This document shows, one piece after another, positions 18,256-28,108 of a stretch of DNA of 64,000 nt (the stretch's first letter is position 1; every line of letters begins with the position of its first letter). The notes beneath the pieces were generated by a model that ran no database searches, was not told the DNA's origin, and saw only the letters and a program-made list of their open reading frames with translations. A program made the position numbers and the translations under genes. This stretch comes from Alphaproteobacteria bacterium LSUCC0684 (GTDB taxonomy: Bacteria; Pseudomonadota; Alphaproteobacteria; Puniceispirillales; UBA1172): assembly GCA_041228335.1 (NCBI GenBank), contig CP166130.1:1946638-2010637 (forward strand), written 5' to 3'.

Positions 18256-18873
18256 TCAGAATTCCACCCCGATCTGCGCCTTTATCCCGGACCTGAACGG
18301 ATGCTTGAGCAGGGTCATTTCGGTTGCCAGATCCGCTTCTTCGATCAGCGCGTCGCTGGCATTTCGCCCCGTCAGCACGACATGGGTCATGGGCGGTTTG
18401 TGTTCGCGCAGAAACGCGATGACCTCGGCCTCGTCCACATAGCCATAGCGCATGGCGATATTGATCTCATCGAGCAGGACCATGCGCATGCCGCCATCGG
18501 CGATAAGGGTCTTTGCCTTCTGCCAGGCGGCCTGGGCGGCCTGAATGTCACGTTCCTTGTCCTGTGTTTCCCAGGTGAACCCCTCCCCCATGGTGAAAAA
18601 CTGGCAGCGATCGGAAAAATGGGCGGTGATGAGATCACGTTCCCCGGTGGAAAGCCCGCCCTTGATGAACTGGACCACCGCCGATGGCAGGCCATGGGCG
18701 ATGCAGCGGAAGATCATGCCGAAAGCCGCGCTTGATTTCCCCTTGCCCTTGCCGGTATGGACAATGATCAGCCCCTTTTCTTCGGTCTTGGTGGCCATGA
18801 TCCGGTCGCGGGCCTGTTTTTTCTTGGCCATTTTGGCGTTATGGCGGGCGATATCGTCTTGCTCTTCGGTCAT
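18256..18873 (-). CDS. cobO: cob(I)yrinate a,c-diamide adenosyltransferase
   Basis: CobO (BtuR type) adds the 5'-deoxyadenosyl group to Co(I) corrinoids. It shows the P-loop [14 protein letters not shown], then [20 protein letters not shown] and [12 protein letters not shown] 18873 is preceded by GGAG at 9 bases and gives 205 residues, standard for the family; an upstream in-frame ATG at 18939 would add a non-family extension. It follows cobN after 78 bases and abuts cobQ. Confidence 0.94.
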   Translation of the reverse strand: MTEEQDDIARHNAKMAKKKQARDRIMATKTEEKGLIIVHTGKGKGKSSAAFGMIFRCIAHGLPSAVVQFIKGGLSTGERDLITAHFSDRCQFFTMGEGFTWETQDKERDIQAAQAAWQKAKTLIADGGMRMVLLDEINIAMRYGYVDEAEVIAFLREHKPPMTHVVLTGRNASDALIEEADLATEMTLLKHPFRSGIKAQIGVEF

Positions 18874-18951
18874 GATGGCGTTCTCCAGTATTGATGAGGA
18901 TATCATGGCGGTTTTATGGGTCAAACACCAGTATTTCAACCACCCGTGGGT

Positions 18952-21900
18952 TCAGGCATCCGGGATGCGCTCGACAAGACTGGTGCGGACACTGTTGCGG
19001 CGGGGCTGCCAGAGCCCCCGCGTGACCGCCTCGGCGAAACGGTCCATCATGTCTTCAAGGGCCTTCGGGTTGGCCTCGGCCAGAAAGTCCCTGACCTCTT
19101 CATCCTCGATCCAGGCATCATAAACCGCATCAAAAAGATGGTCCGGCACCTGCCGGGTGGTGGCGGCAAAGGCAAAGAGATAATCAAGCGTCGCCGCAAT
19201 CTCGAACGCCCCCTTGTAGCCGTGGCGCATCACCCCGGCGATCCATTTGGGATTGCTGGCGCGCCCCCGGACAACCCGGGTGATCTCTTCCTTGAGGCTG
19301 CGTATCACGGGGCGTTCCATCAGGCTGTGATCCCCCATATAAACCGGCGCATCCCCTCCCTTGAGCGACGCCACCGCCGCCGAAAGCCCGCCGGCAAACT
19401 GATAATAGTCATCGCTGTCGAGGATATCATGCTCCCGGTTATCCTGATTGTGGATGACGGCATCAACGGCACCAAGCCTGCGTTCAAGCCCGGCCCGATC
19501 CGCAAGACCATGGGCTGTTTCGCCATAGGCATAGCCGCTCCAGCCCAGAAACACCTCGCCGAAATCGCCGCGTTCATTCCAGATCCCTTCATCGATCAGC
19601 GTCTGGAGACCGGCGCCGTAGGACCCGGGCTTGCTGCTGAAAACCCTGAACCCGGCCCGGAAACTGGCATCTTCCGGCGCAAGACCGGCATCGATGAGGG
19701 CGCTGGTATCGGCTTTCATCTGCGCGGCCAGAGGGTTCTGGTCATGGGGTTCATCCAGCGCGGCTACAGCCCGCGCCACCTTGTCGATGAGCGCGATCTG
19801 CTGCGGGAAGGCATCCCGGAAAAAGCCGGAGCAGCGCAAGGTCACATCGATACGCGGGCGCCCCAGCACCGACAGCGGCAGTATCTCGAACCCGGTGACC
19901 CGGCGTGAGACACCATCCCATCTGGGCTGGACCCCCATCAGCGCCATGGCCTGGGCCAGATCATCCCCGCCCGTGCGCATATTTGCCGTTCCCCAGGCCG
20001 AAAGCACCACCGCCCGCGGATAATTGCCATGATCCTGAATATAGCGCTCGATCATCATGCTTGCCGAAGCCCAGCCGATCCGCCAGGCCACTTCGGTGGG
20101 GATGGCGCGACTGTCCACGGAATAGAAATTCCGTCCCGTGGGCAGAACTTCCGGGCGGCCCCGTGTCGGTGCACCGGATGGCCCGGCGGGAACATATCCG
20201 CCGCCAAGCCCTTTCAGGAGATGCTTCATCTCTTCGGCACCGGAGACAGCGATGGCGTCTTTGAGCGATGGCAGGGCCTCATCCAGCACGGCTTTCGTCT
20301 GCTTCCATTCAGGTGCAGGCAGGGCCGCGCCTTCGACAAGCCGGCCTGCCAGAATGTTGAGCCGTTCCACCGTATCCCCCTGATGCCGCCATGATGCCGC
20401 ATCGAGAGAGGCAAGCACATCTGGCCGCGGCCCTTCCCAGGCAAGGGCACGATCAGCGGTGAGGGGATCAAAGCCATCAAGCCCCAGATCCGCCGCCAGA
20501 CTGCGCAGGATCGACTGTCTTGAGCCTTCACCATCGCCGCGCGGAATCCGGAGAATCGCGGTGATGAGGTCACGTTCACCTCGTCCTTCGGGCGACCTGC
20601 CATAGACATGGAGCCCGTCCCGTATCTGCATCTCTTTGAGATCACAGAGAAAACTGTCCAGCTTGAGCAGTTTTTCCTCCGCCGCATCGTCGCGGTCAAT
20701 GCCGCAGTCTCCGGCAATCCCCGCCCGGTCCGCGGTCATCAGAATTGCATCCATCAGGGCGGCGGTGCGGCGATCATCAAGCCCCATCGCCTCGTAATAT
20801 TCATCCATCAGGGTTTCAAGTTCCGCCATCACGCCGTGGCTGTCGGCAAGGGTCATCGGCGGGGTCAGGTGATCGAGAATAACCGCCGATGTCCGCCTCT
20901 TGGCCTGGCTTCCTTCCCCCGGATCATTGACAATGAACGGATAGAGATGGGGGATCGGCCCGAGGATGGCATCGGGAAAGCAGGACCGGTCAAGCGCCAG
21001 CGCCTTGCCGGGGAGCCATTCGAGATTGCCATGCTTGCCAAGATGTATCACCGCCTGAACCCCGAAGACATGCCGAAGCCAGAAGTAAAAGGCGATATAG
21101 TGATGCGGCGGCGGCAGATCAGGCGAATGATAGCTTGATTTGGGATCGATGTTATAGCCGCGGGAGGGCTGGATCGCCACCGCGACATGGCCGAAGAGCC
21201 GCACCGGCAGGGCGAACCCCCCGGGCCCGACCATCGGATCATCCTCGGGCGCGCCCCAGCGGTCCGTCACCGCCTGCCGGATCGCGTCAGCGAGGGTGTT
21301 GAAATGTGCTTTATAGAGATCAAGATCACACCAGGCATCCACTTCTCGCCCCTGCCAGCCGGCATTGGTCGGGGCCGCCGCAAGACGTGGCATGAGATCA
21401 GCCGACCCCCGGGGCGGGGATGTGACCTGATACCCTTCTGCGGCCAGCGCATTGAGGATCAGGGCCGCGCTTTCCGGCGTATCGAGGCCAACCCCATTGG
21501 CAAGACGGCTATCCTTGTTCGGGTAGTTTGCCAGCACGATCCCGAGACGGGTTTCGGCAATCGGGCACTGCCTCAACCTGACCCAGGAAGCCGCCAGCGC
21601 CGCAATATACGCAACCGAGGATGGATGCGCCTCGTATCCGGTCAGCATGGCTTCGGTCAGGCGGTCTTTCCGGGGTGGGGATTTGAACCCCGCGGCACGG
21701 GTGGTGATGCGGCCGTCGAGTTCGGGCAGGACAACATGCATCGCAAGGTCGCGGGGGTTGAGCCCGGCGGAACTGTCCTGCCAGGATGCCTCGGTACCGG
21801 AGGACAGCATGACCTGAAGAACCGGCACATCACGCGCGCCAAAAGGTCCCGGGCTTGCCTTGTCCTTCTGGCCGGATGCCGGATCGGAGACGGCAAAACT

Positions 21901-22713
21901 CGTCAGGTTGAGGATGATATCCGCCTCGGCCTGCTCAAGCAGCCGACGGAGCAGTTCGGCACTGGATGGATCCTTGAGACTGGCAACATAGACCGGCATG
22001 GCGGCAAGGCCTTCAGCTTCAAGGGCTGCGCATAACGCGTCCACCGGTTCCGTATCGCCAGCCTGCGCCTGCGCCCGGTAAAAGACCACCGCCGCCACCG
22101 GTGCATCGGCAAGCCCGGCCGCATTCCAGCGGCGGCGAAGATCTTCAAGCCCTTGGGTCGCCGATACCGCCGCGTGAAGCCCTGCGGGAAGAAAAGGGAC
22201 CGGCGGCAGGGCCTTGTCGGTGCCGTCAATCACATCCTCGACGGCATCGAGAAACCGCATCGCGTTGGTCATCCCGCCTGCCGCCAGATAGGCCCCGAAC
22301 CGGCTGAGCTGATCTGGCGAAAGCGTCGAAAGCCGGTCAAGTTCGGCATCAGGTTTGCCGTCGCCGGGCAGAAGGGCAAGGTGAATGCCTTTCTGCCGTG
22401 CCACCCGGGTGACCTGTTCGATCCCGTAGGACCAGTAGGAAACCCCGCCAAGAAGGCGAATCACCACGGCGCTGGCATGCGCGAGGGTCTGTTCGATATA
22501 AAGATCAATCGAATAGGGATGGCTGAGGCTGAGGATATTGGCCGCCCGCAACGCCGTTCCGTCGCGGCCTGACGTTTCAACCGCCGCGGCGATGAGGCTG
22601 ATTTCCGTATCCGCGGCAGAAAGAAAAACAATTCTTGCCGGTGACTGGCCAAGATCAACCGCTTCCCCGGTTGCGTAGAGATCGCCGGATTGCTCAATTC
22701 GCAGAAGATGCAT
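18952..22713 (-). CDS. cobN: cobaltochelatase large subunit CobN
   Basis: CobN is the 1253-residue corrin-binding subunit of the ATP-dependent CobNST chelatase, which inserts cobalt into hydrogenobyrinate a,c-diamide in the aerobic route; ChlH is related. Family segments include GNLEWLPGKALALDRSCFPD (20 residues), GVQAVIHLGKH, VLSAWGTANMRTGGDD and GMKGAFE-like RHGYKGAFEIAATLDYLF. The AAA+ partners CobS and CobT are not in the window, and CbiX gives an alternative early chelatase. It lies three bases downstream of cobW. Confidence 0.94.
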   Translation of the reverse strand: MHLLRIEQSGDLYATGEAVDLGQSPARIVFLSAADTEISLIAAAVETSGRDGTALRAANILSLSHPYSIDLYIEQTLAHASAVVIRLLGGVSYWSYGIEQVTRVARQKGIHLALLPGDGKPDAELDRLSTLSPDQLSRFGAYLAAGGMTNAMRFLDAVEDVIDGTDKALPPVPFLPAGLHAAVSATQGLEDLRRRWNAAGLADAPVAAVVFYRAQAQAGDTEPVDALCAALEAEGLAAMPVYVASLKDPSSAELLRRLLEQAEADIILNLTSFAVSDPASGQKDKASPGPFGARDVPVLQVMLSSGTEASWQDSSAGLNPRDLAMHVVLPELDGRITTRAAGFKSPPRKDRLTEAMLTGYEAHPSSVAYIAALAASWVRLRQCPIAETRLGIVLANYPNKDSRLANGVGLDTPESAALILNALAAEGYQVTSPPRGSADLMPRLAAAPTNAGWQGREVDAWCDLDLYKAHFNTLADAIRQAVTDRWGAPEDDPMVGPGGFALPVRLFGHVAVAIQPSRGYNIDPKSSYHSPDLPPPHHYIAFYFWLRHVFGVQAVIHLGKHGNLEWLPGKALALDRSCFPDAILGPIPHLYPFIVNDPGEGSQAKRRTSAVILDHLTPPMTLADSHGVMAELETLMDEYYEAMGLDDRRTAALMDAILMTADRAGIAGDCGIDRDDAAEEKLLKLDSFLCDLKEMQIRDGLHVYGRSPEGRGERDLITAILRIPRGDGEGSRQSILRSLAADLGLDGFDPLTADRALAWEGPRPDVLASLDAASWRHQGDTVERLNILAGRLVEGAALPAPEWKQTKAVLDEALPSLKDAIAVSGAEEMKHLLKGLGGGYVPAGPSGAPTRGRPEVLPTGRNFYSVDSRAIPTEVAWRIGWASASMMIERYIQDHGNYPRAVVLSAWGTANMRTGGDDLAQAMALMGVQPRWDGVSRRVTGFEILPLSVLGRPRIDVTLRCSGFFRDAFPQQIALIDKVARAVAALDEPHDQNPLAAQMKADTSALIDAGLAPEDASFRAGFRVFSSKPGSYGAGLQTLIDEGIWNERGDFGEVFLGWSGYAYGETAHGLADRAGLERRLGAVDAVIHNQDNREHDILDSDDYYQFAGGLSAAVASLKGGDAPVYMGDHSLMERPVIRSLKEEITRVVRGRASNPKWIAGVMRHGYKGAFEIAATLDYLFAFAATTRQVPDHLFDAVYDAWIEDEEVRDFLAEANPKALEDMMDRFAEAVTRGLWQPRRNSVRTSLVERIPDA

Positions 22714-22716
22714 GAT

Positions 22717-23811
22717 CTAGGCGTGACCGGGGACGATAATGCCGCCAAGGCTGTCGGCGAGCGCCGGCATATCGGTCGAAGCAAGGCCGATCAGCACCAG
22801 CCTGCCTTCATCGCCCTCGAGCTTGCCGCCATAGTAGGAATCCACGCGTGCGCCCACGGCCTGCACCACCAGCGGCAGGGCCTTGCCGTCAACCCGCAGA
22901 AAGCCCTTGGCACGCAAGAGCCCGAAAGCCGTTGCGCTGGCACCAAGCCGGGCAAGAAACTGGTCGGCATCGCCGAGTGCCGGCAGGCGGATGACCACCG
23001 ATGCAAAAGCATCATGCCCGTGATCGTGATGATGGTCATCATCGTGGTCATGGTCATCATCGTCGTGGTCATCATCATGGTGATGATGGTGGTGGAAATG
23101 CTCACTCCGGGCAAAGGCCTCATCTTCGAGGCCGAGGCCGAAAATCGCCTGCAGGGGCACGCCCTCACCTGCCGTGACCAGGATCGGTGTTCCGCCGCCG
23201 GTCCGGGCCCTGAGCCGGGCCTCGACTTCGGCGCGCTGCACGGCTGAAATCAGATCACCCTTGCTGACCACCAGCAGGTTCGCCGCCGCGACCTGATCTT
23301 CAAAGAGCTCTTCTATCGGCGTCAGGTGATCGAGTTCCGGATCAGCCTGCCGCTGGGCTTCGAGGGCCTCGGCATCAGCCACCACATCCCCCGCCGCAAG
23401 CGCGGCCCCGTCAACCACGGTGATCACGCCATCGAGCATGACCCGGGAGCGGATATCGGGCCAGCCGAAAGCCTGGACAAGAGGTTGCGGCAATGCAAGG
23501 CCGGAGGTTTCGATGATGATCTGTTCAGGTGGCGGCGTCTGGCTGAGCAGGCGCTGCATGCTGGGAAGAAAATCATCGGCGACGGTGCAGCAGATACAGC
23601 CATTGGCCAGTTCGATCACGTCATCGGCCGAACATCCCGGAATATCGCAGGAGGCCAGCACCTCGCCATCAACGCCGACATCCCCGAATTCATTGACGAT
23701 GAGCGCGAGACGCCGCCCGCCGGCATGCTCGATCAGATGCCGGATCAGGGTGGTTTTCCCCGCCCCGAGAAATCCCGTAATCACCGTTGCCGGAATGCGC
23801 TCACCAGTCAT
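22717..23811 (-). CDS. cobW: CobW-type G3E GTPase metallochaperone
   Basis: A COG0523 GTPase thought to deliver cobalt to the B12 pathway. It has the P-loop TGFLGAGKTTLIRHL, the Walker-B-like glutamate region ALIVNEFGDVG, the metal motif NGCICCTVADDF (CxCC) and the base motif VVSKGDL. Between about residues 235 and 265 is a His/Asp-rich loop (runs of six His and four Asp) between the GTPase and C-terminal domains, a likely metal reservoir. At 364 residues it is normal. It lies between the HupE-type transporter and cobN in the riboswitch operon. Confidence 0.93.
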   Translation of the reverse strand: MTGERIPATVITGFLGAGKTTLIRHLIEHAGGRRLALIVNEFGDVGVDGEVLASCDIPGCSADDVIELANGCICCTVADDFLPSMQRLLSQTPPPEQIIIETSGLALPQPLVQAFGWPDIRSRVMLDGVITVVDGAALAAGDVVADAEALEAQRQADPELDHLTPIEELFEDQVAAANLLVVSKGDLISAVQRAEVEARLRARTGGGTPILVTAGEGVPLQAIFGLGLEDEAFARSEHFHHHHHHDDDHDDDDHDHDDDHHHDHGHDAFASVVIRLPALGDADQFLARLGASATAFGLLRAKGFLRVDGKALPLVVQAVGARVDSYYGGKLEGDEGRLVLIGLASTDMPALADSLGGIIVPGHA

Positions 23812-23878
23812 CCAGAAGCCCTCGAAAACCCGGGCGGCCAGGGCATGATCCCGGCCGCCGCAATCATGTCACCTGCGA

Positions 23879-24523
23879 TCAGATACCGGCAAGGAGGAGG
23901 GCTTCAGCCGTCTCCGCCACAAAGGCAAGGCCGATACCGGCAATCATGGCCCCGGCAAGACGCGGCTGGAGCGCTGGTGCCGGATATCCGTCTTCTGCCT
24001 TGCGGCTGAAAGCAAGGGCGAGCAGCATCGCACCAAGGGCAATCCCGAACTGGGTTACGCTGAACGCGGCAACATAGGCGATGATCGGGGTTGTTTCGGC
24101 ACCGATCACGGCTTCGCCATAGGCCCAGCCGTGGAAGAGCCCGGCACCGGCGGCCATCAGCAGAGCCGCGCCCGCACCGAGGCGACGCCCGGCCATGACC
24201 AGCCCGCCAATCAGGAGGACCGAGAGGCCGATCACCACTTCAACCATCGGCAGGACGACACCGCCGACGATCAGCAGCGTTCCCAGCGCGGTTCCGGCAA
24301 TGAACCCGGCAGGCAGCACAAGACGAGCCTGCTGAAACGCGGCCAGAAGACCGATGCCAAGAACGAACGCCAGATGATCAACCCCGATGATCGGATGGCC
24401 GATCCCGGAAAGCAGCCCCTGGAGCATTGTCCCGGGTACGGCACCACCCATGGGATGGTGTGCGAATGCAGGTGCTGCAACCATAATTGCAGCCGCGAAA
24501 ATGGTGGAAAAAAGCTTAATCAT
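23879..24523 (-). CDS. HupE/UreJ-type cobalt (nickel) transporter
   Basis: A 214-residue inner-membrane protein with a cleavable signal-like N-terminus ending APAFA, then HHPMGG, and about six membrane segments. The family motif HPIIGVDHLAFVLGIG is complete. ATG 24523 is preceded by GGAGGGG at 4-5 bases, so the longer frame upstream is rejected. It is first gene behind the cobalamin riboswitch and precedes cobW and cobN, which points to cobalt rather than nickel uptake. Confidence 0.88.
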   Translation of the reverse strand: MIKLFSTIFAAAIMVAAPAFAHHPMGGAVPGTMLQGLLSGIGHPIIGVDHLAFVLGIGLLAAFQQARLVLPAGFIAGTALGTLLIVGGVVLPMVEVVIGLSVLLIGGLVMAGRRLGAGAALLMAAGAGLFHGWAYGEAVIGAETTPIIAYVAAFSVTQFGIALGAMLLALAFSRKAEDGYPAPALQPRLAGAMIAGIGLAFVAETAEALLLAGI

Positions 24524-24616
24524 GATACCCCTCCGGTATTCGGTCGGGGGTCTCGCCACAGCAAATGCTACGTTCATCCTGCTGCAACTGGCACACCCCG
24601 GCCATGCACTACTTCA

Positions 24617-24806
24617 TGTAAAGGCAGGTCTCCTGGCTCAAGGCGTTGCGGCAACCCCCGCCTTCCCAGTTTCCCAGTGGCGTTGTGGGGGCGCCTGCCT
24701 AATGACAGTCGCGGGGGCGGCTATGGACTTGGGCAGATTGATCATCATCACCCGCACCATATTCCCTTTTCAGGTGATCAGCTTCGGCAAAATCACCACC
24801 CTTACA
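24617..24806 (-). promoter_or_regulatory. cobalamin riboswitch
   Basis: Read on the minus strand, the segment has the conserved core in order: AAAAGGGAATATGGTG, GCCGCCCCCGCGACTGT, GCCACTGGG, CTGGGAAGGC and GAGCCAGGAGACCTGCC (the B12 box). A closing P1 stem pairs TGTAAGGG (24806-24799) with the CCTTTACA end near 24617. A TTGACA at 24842-24837 fits a promoter starting transcription near 24806. About 94 bases separate it from the hupE-type start. High AdoCbl should switch off the transporter-cobW-cobN-cobO-cobQ operon. Confidence 0.92.
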
Positions 24807-24854
24807 AGATACACCATCCCACGCTGGTATTTCCTGTGTCAACCAGAAGCGACA

Positions 24855-25877
24855 TTATTTGCTGTGTTGTCGCCAATCGGTGAGGGCTCGGTCAAGTCGC
24901 CCCTCATCTTCGGCCTCCCCGGGAAGCCCGAACCTGATCCAGCCCGGGGCATCGGGAAAAACCCGGGTCCAGATTCCCTGCCGCGCCAGATGATCCTGCA
25001 ACGCCGCCGCCTTTGGCACCTCGGCCAGCACAAAAAGGTCCGTGCCGCCGATCACCGCAAGACCGTGACGGTCCAGCATGGCCTTGAGCCGGAGGCAGCC
25101 AGCCGCCAGAAATGCCCGCTGATCTTCGGCAAAAGCGGTATCGGCGATCGCCGCCGCCCCGATCCTGAGCGCGGGCGTTGACGTCGCCCAGGGGCCGAGC
25201 AGCAGCTCAAGTTTCGCGATATCTTCGGCACATCCGATCGCCATGCCCAGCCGGAGCCCGGCGAGCCCGTAGAATTTGCCGAAAGACCGCAGCACCACGA
25301 GCCCGGGCCGGCCGGCATATGGTGCAAGGCTCATCCCGGGCATCACGTCGATGAACGCTTCATCGACAACAACAACCCCGCCTTTTTCAGCCAATTGCGC
25401 CGCCCGTTCGGCCAGCACCGCCACCGGCACCACCTCGCCAAGCGGATTGCCGGGCTGAACCGCGATGAGGACTTCCAGAACGCTCCCCCCGCCGGGGCAG
25501 GCAGGCAGATCCCCGGCCGGATAGGTGATGATTTCATGCCCCGCATTCTGCCAGGCCTTGCCATGTTCCGAATACGCAGGCGACGGGATGAAGACACGCG
25601 CGCCGCCGCGCAGCATGGGCAGAAGAGAGATGAGTATCTGGCTTCCCGGCGCGGTGGCAATTGCCGCATCATCGGCAAGGGACCAGGCCTGCCTTGCCTG
25701 ATCTTTCAGCCTCTCTTCATCTTCTTTCTGGGGCAGGGATTGCCATTGCACCGGATCATGGAGCGGTGCCGGAACCGGCCAGGGACGGGGACTTATCCCG
25801 GTGGAGAGATCAAGCATGTCACCGGGATCGATGCCGAAGCGCCGCGCCGCCGAAATAATGTCGCCACCATGATCCAT
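24855..25877 (-). CDS. cobC: threonine-phosphate decarboxylase (aminopropanol-phosphate supply)
   Basis: A PLP-dependent class I/II fold protein of 340 residues resembling CobC, and CobD of Salmonella, which decarboxylates L-threonine O-3-phosphate for the nucleotide loop. Seen are DHGGDI at the start, DLSTGISPRPWP, QPGNPLGEVV, VVVDEAFIDVMPG and the lysine motif VVLRSFGKFYGLAGLRLG. ATG 25877 matches the family start; ATGs at 25895 and 25913 are possible. It is upstream of, but outside, the riboswitch unit. Confidence 0.9.
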   Translation of the reverse strand: MDHGGDIISAARRFGIDPGDMLDLSTGISPRPWPVPAPLHDPVQWQSLPQKEDEERLKDQARQAWSLADDAAIATAPGSQILISLLPMLRGGARVFIPSPAYSEHGKAWQNAGHEIITYPAGDLPACPGGGSVLEVLIAVQPGNPLGEVVPVAVLAERAAQLAEKGGVVVVDEAFIDVMPGMSLAPYAGRPGLVVLRSFGKFYGLAGLRLGMAIGCAEDIAKLELLLGPWATSTPALRIGAAAIADTAFAEDQRAFLAAGCLRLKAMLDRHGLAVIGGTDLFVLAEVPKAAALQDHLARQGIWTRVFPDAPGWIRFGLPGEAEDEGRLDRALTDWRQHSK

Positions 25878-26005
25878 TCTTCGCCCCTTTTTCATCTTGA
25901 ACAGCCCGGACAAGCGATTATTTGGATAAATAGCCGCGAATCAACTAGACTTTTCACAAAAAATGAATCAATGAATCGGCCTCAGACTAAATTTGGGAGT
26001 TTTCC

Positions 26006-27190
26006 ATGAAAAAAACAATACTGGCGCTTGCTACATCCGCGCTTCTGGCTTCACCGGCTTTGGCCGATGATGTCAAGATCGGCATTCTGCTGGGCTTTAC
26101 CGGCCCGATCGAATCCCTGACACCCGACATGGCATCCGGTGCTGAACTTGCGATTAATGAAGTCAATGCCGCCGGCAACTTCATGCAGGGCAACACCACG
26201 CTGTCCGCGGTTCGCGGGGATTCCACCTGCATTGATGCCGCCGCGGCAACGGCGGCTGCCGAACGCCTCATCACCGCTGACAAGGTGAGCGCGATCATGG
26301 GGGCAGATTGCTCCGGCGTGACCACGGCGGTGCTGCAGAATGTTGCCATGGCAAATGGTATCGCCATGGTTTCGCCTTCGGCAACCTCGCCTGCGCTTTC
26401 GACCCTTGAAGATAACGGCCTCTTTTTCCGGACAGCACCTTCCGATGCCCGCCAGGGTCAGGTTGTTGCTGAAATCCTCAAGGCACGCGGCTTTAGCTCC
26501 GCTGCAATGACCTACACCAACAACGATTACGGCAAAGGTCTTGCGGACAGTATCGAAGCCAACTTCACCGCCGCCGGCGGCAAGATCACCATCAGCGCCG
26601 CCCATGAAGACGGCAAGGGTGATTACGGGGCGGAAGTCGCCGCACTTGCCCAGGCAGGTGGTGACATCCTGATCGTCGCCGGGTATCTCGACCAGGGCGG
26701 CAAGGGGATCATTCAGGCCTCGCTCGATGCCGGGGCGTTTGATATGTTCTTCCTTCCCGATGGCATGATCGGTGACAGCCTGCCTCAGGCAATCGGCTCG
26801 GATCTTGACGGCTCGATCGGCAGCCTTCCCGGCACCGACAGCCCGGGTGCGGCCAAATTTGCAAGCCTGGCCGAAGCCGCCGGTTTTGCCGCTGGCCCAT
26901 TTGCCGGTGAATCCTATGATGCCGCCGCCCTGATCATCCTTGCCATGCAGGCAGCAAATTCTTCCGACAGCCAGGTCTTCAAGGATCACCTGATGAATGT
27001 TGCCAATGCGCCGGGGGAGAAGATTTACCCGGGTGAACTGGCCAAAGGGATCAAGTATCTGCGTCAGGGCCTGTCGATTGATTATGTCGGCGCTTCCGCA
27101 GTTGAACTGATCGGCTCGGGTGAAAGTGCAGGCAGCTATGCCGAAATCCTTATCGATGGCGGCAAGAACACCACGGTTGGCTACCGCTAG
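26006..27190 (+). CDS. ABC transporter periplasmic binding protein, branched-chain amino acid type
   Basis: A 394-residue type I periplasmic binding protein (Leu/Ile/Val-binding family). A signal peptide ends at about SPALADD, followed by VKIGILLGFTGPIESL and AINEVNAAGN. Later segments GADCSGVTTAVL and TYTNNDYGKGLADS are typical of LivJ-like proteins. The ligand cannot be predicted and may not be an amino acid. ATP-binding and permease genes follow on the same strand; a hairpin after this gene may limit read-through so that the binding protein is made in excess. Confidence 0.9.
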   Translation: MKKTILALATSALLASPALADDVKIGILLGFTGPIESLTPDMASGAELAINEVNAAGNFMQGNTTLSAVRGDSTCIDAAAATAAAERLITADKVSAIMGADCSGVTTAVLQNVAMANGIAMVSPSATSPALSTLEDNGLFFRTAPSDARQGQVVAEILKARGFSSAAMTYTNNDYGKGLADSIEANFTAAGGKITISAAHEDGKGDYGAEVAALAQAGGDILIVAGYLDQGGKGIIQASLDAGAFDMFFLPDGMIGDSLPQAIGSDLDGSIGSLPGTDSPGAAKFASLAEAAGFAAGPFAGESYDAAALIILAMQAANSSDSQVFKDHLMNVANAPGEKIYPGELAKGIKYLRQGLSIDYVGASAVELIGSGESAGSYAEILIDGGKNTTVGYR

Positions 27191-27201
27191 ACATCCGTTT
27201 G

Positions 27202-27230
27202 CACGGCCCGGGATCTTCCGGGCCGTGTTT
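27202..27230 (+). terminator. intra-operon hairpin (partial terminator)
   Basis: CACGGCCCGG (27202-27211) pairs perfectly with CCGGGCCGTG (27218-27227) over a six-base loop and is followed by only three T residues. It stands between the binding protein and the ATPase gene, where leaky termination is common in ABC operons. Confidence 0.6.
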
Positions 27231-27321
27231 CACCGAAACTTGTTTTCAGGTCTTGTGTTGCGCCTGGTCACCTCCCGCATGACGCGCCTTTCCTCCTTCT
27301 TCGGATTTCCTGATATTCGCC

Positions 27322-28095
27322 ATGATCGTTGTTGAGCATCTCTATAAATATTTCGGCGGCGTGCACGCCGTTGAGGATGCCTCCCTCACCATCAGGGAAG
27401 GGTCGATCACCGGGCTGATCGGCCCCAATGGCGCGGGCAAGACCACGCTGTTCAACATTATCGCCGGCGTCCACAAGCCAAGCGCCGGCAAGGTCTATCT
27501 TGATGGCGAGGATATCACCGGGCTTGCCCCGCATGAGCTTTTTCATCGCGGCCTGTTGCGCACCTTTCAGATCGCCCATGAATTTTCCTCCCTCACCGTC
27601 AGGGAAAACCTGATGATGGTTCCATCGGGCCAGTCCGGCGAGAGCCTCATCGATGCCTGGTTCCGTCCGGCACGCGTCCGCACCGAGGAAGAGGCAATAG
27701 GACGTAAAGCCGATGAAGTGATTGATTTTCTCCAGCTCCGGCAGGTCGCCGATGAGCGCGCCGGCAATCTTTCCGGCGGCCAGAAGAAACTGCTCGAGCT
27801 GGGCCGGACGATGATGGTTGATGCCAAGATCGTCTTTCTTGATGAAGTGGGGGCCGGCGTCAACCGGACTCTCCTGAACACGATCGGTGATGCCATCCTG
27901 CGCCTGAACAAGGAACGCGGATATACATTCTGCATGATCGAGCATGATATGGAATTCATCTCCCGCCTCTGCGATCCGGTGATCGTGATGGCGGAAGGAA
28001 GCGTGCTTGCCGAGGGCACGGCCGAAGAGGTCAAGGCCAATGAGATGGTGATCGAAGCCTATCTCGGCACCGGACTCAAGAACAAAACAGCATGA
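27322..28095 (+). CDS. livG: branched-chain-type ABC transporter ATP-binding protein
   Basis: A 257-residue LivG-like ATPase. Walker A is GPNGAGKTT, the signature is NLSGGQKKLLELGR, and Walker B is IVFLDEVGAG, with Val replacing the usual Pro after DE. The switch His is in CMIEHDMEF. It powers import with the LivF-like partner. It begins 131 bases after the binding protein gene. The substrate follows that of the system and is unknown. Confidence 0.92.
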   Translation: MIVVEHLYKYFGGVHAVEDASLTIREGSITGLIGPNGAGKTTLFNIIAGVHKPSAGKVYLDGEDITGLAPHELFHRGLLRTFQIAHEFSSLTVRENLMMVPSGQSGESLIDAWFRPARVRTEEEAIGRKADEVIDFLQLRQVADERAGNLSGGQKKLLELGRTMMVDAKIVFLDEVGAGVNRTLLNTIGDAILRLNKERGYTFCMIEHDMEFISRLCDPVIVMAEGSVLAEGTAEEVKANEMVIEAYLGTGLKNKTA

Positions 28096-28108
28096 GTGGA
28101 TCATCAGC

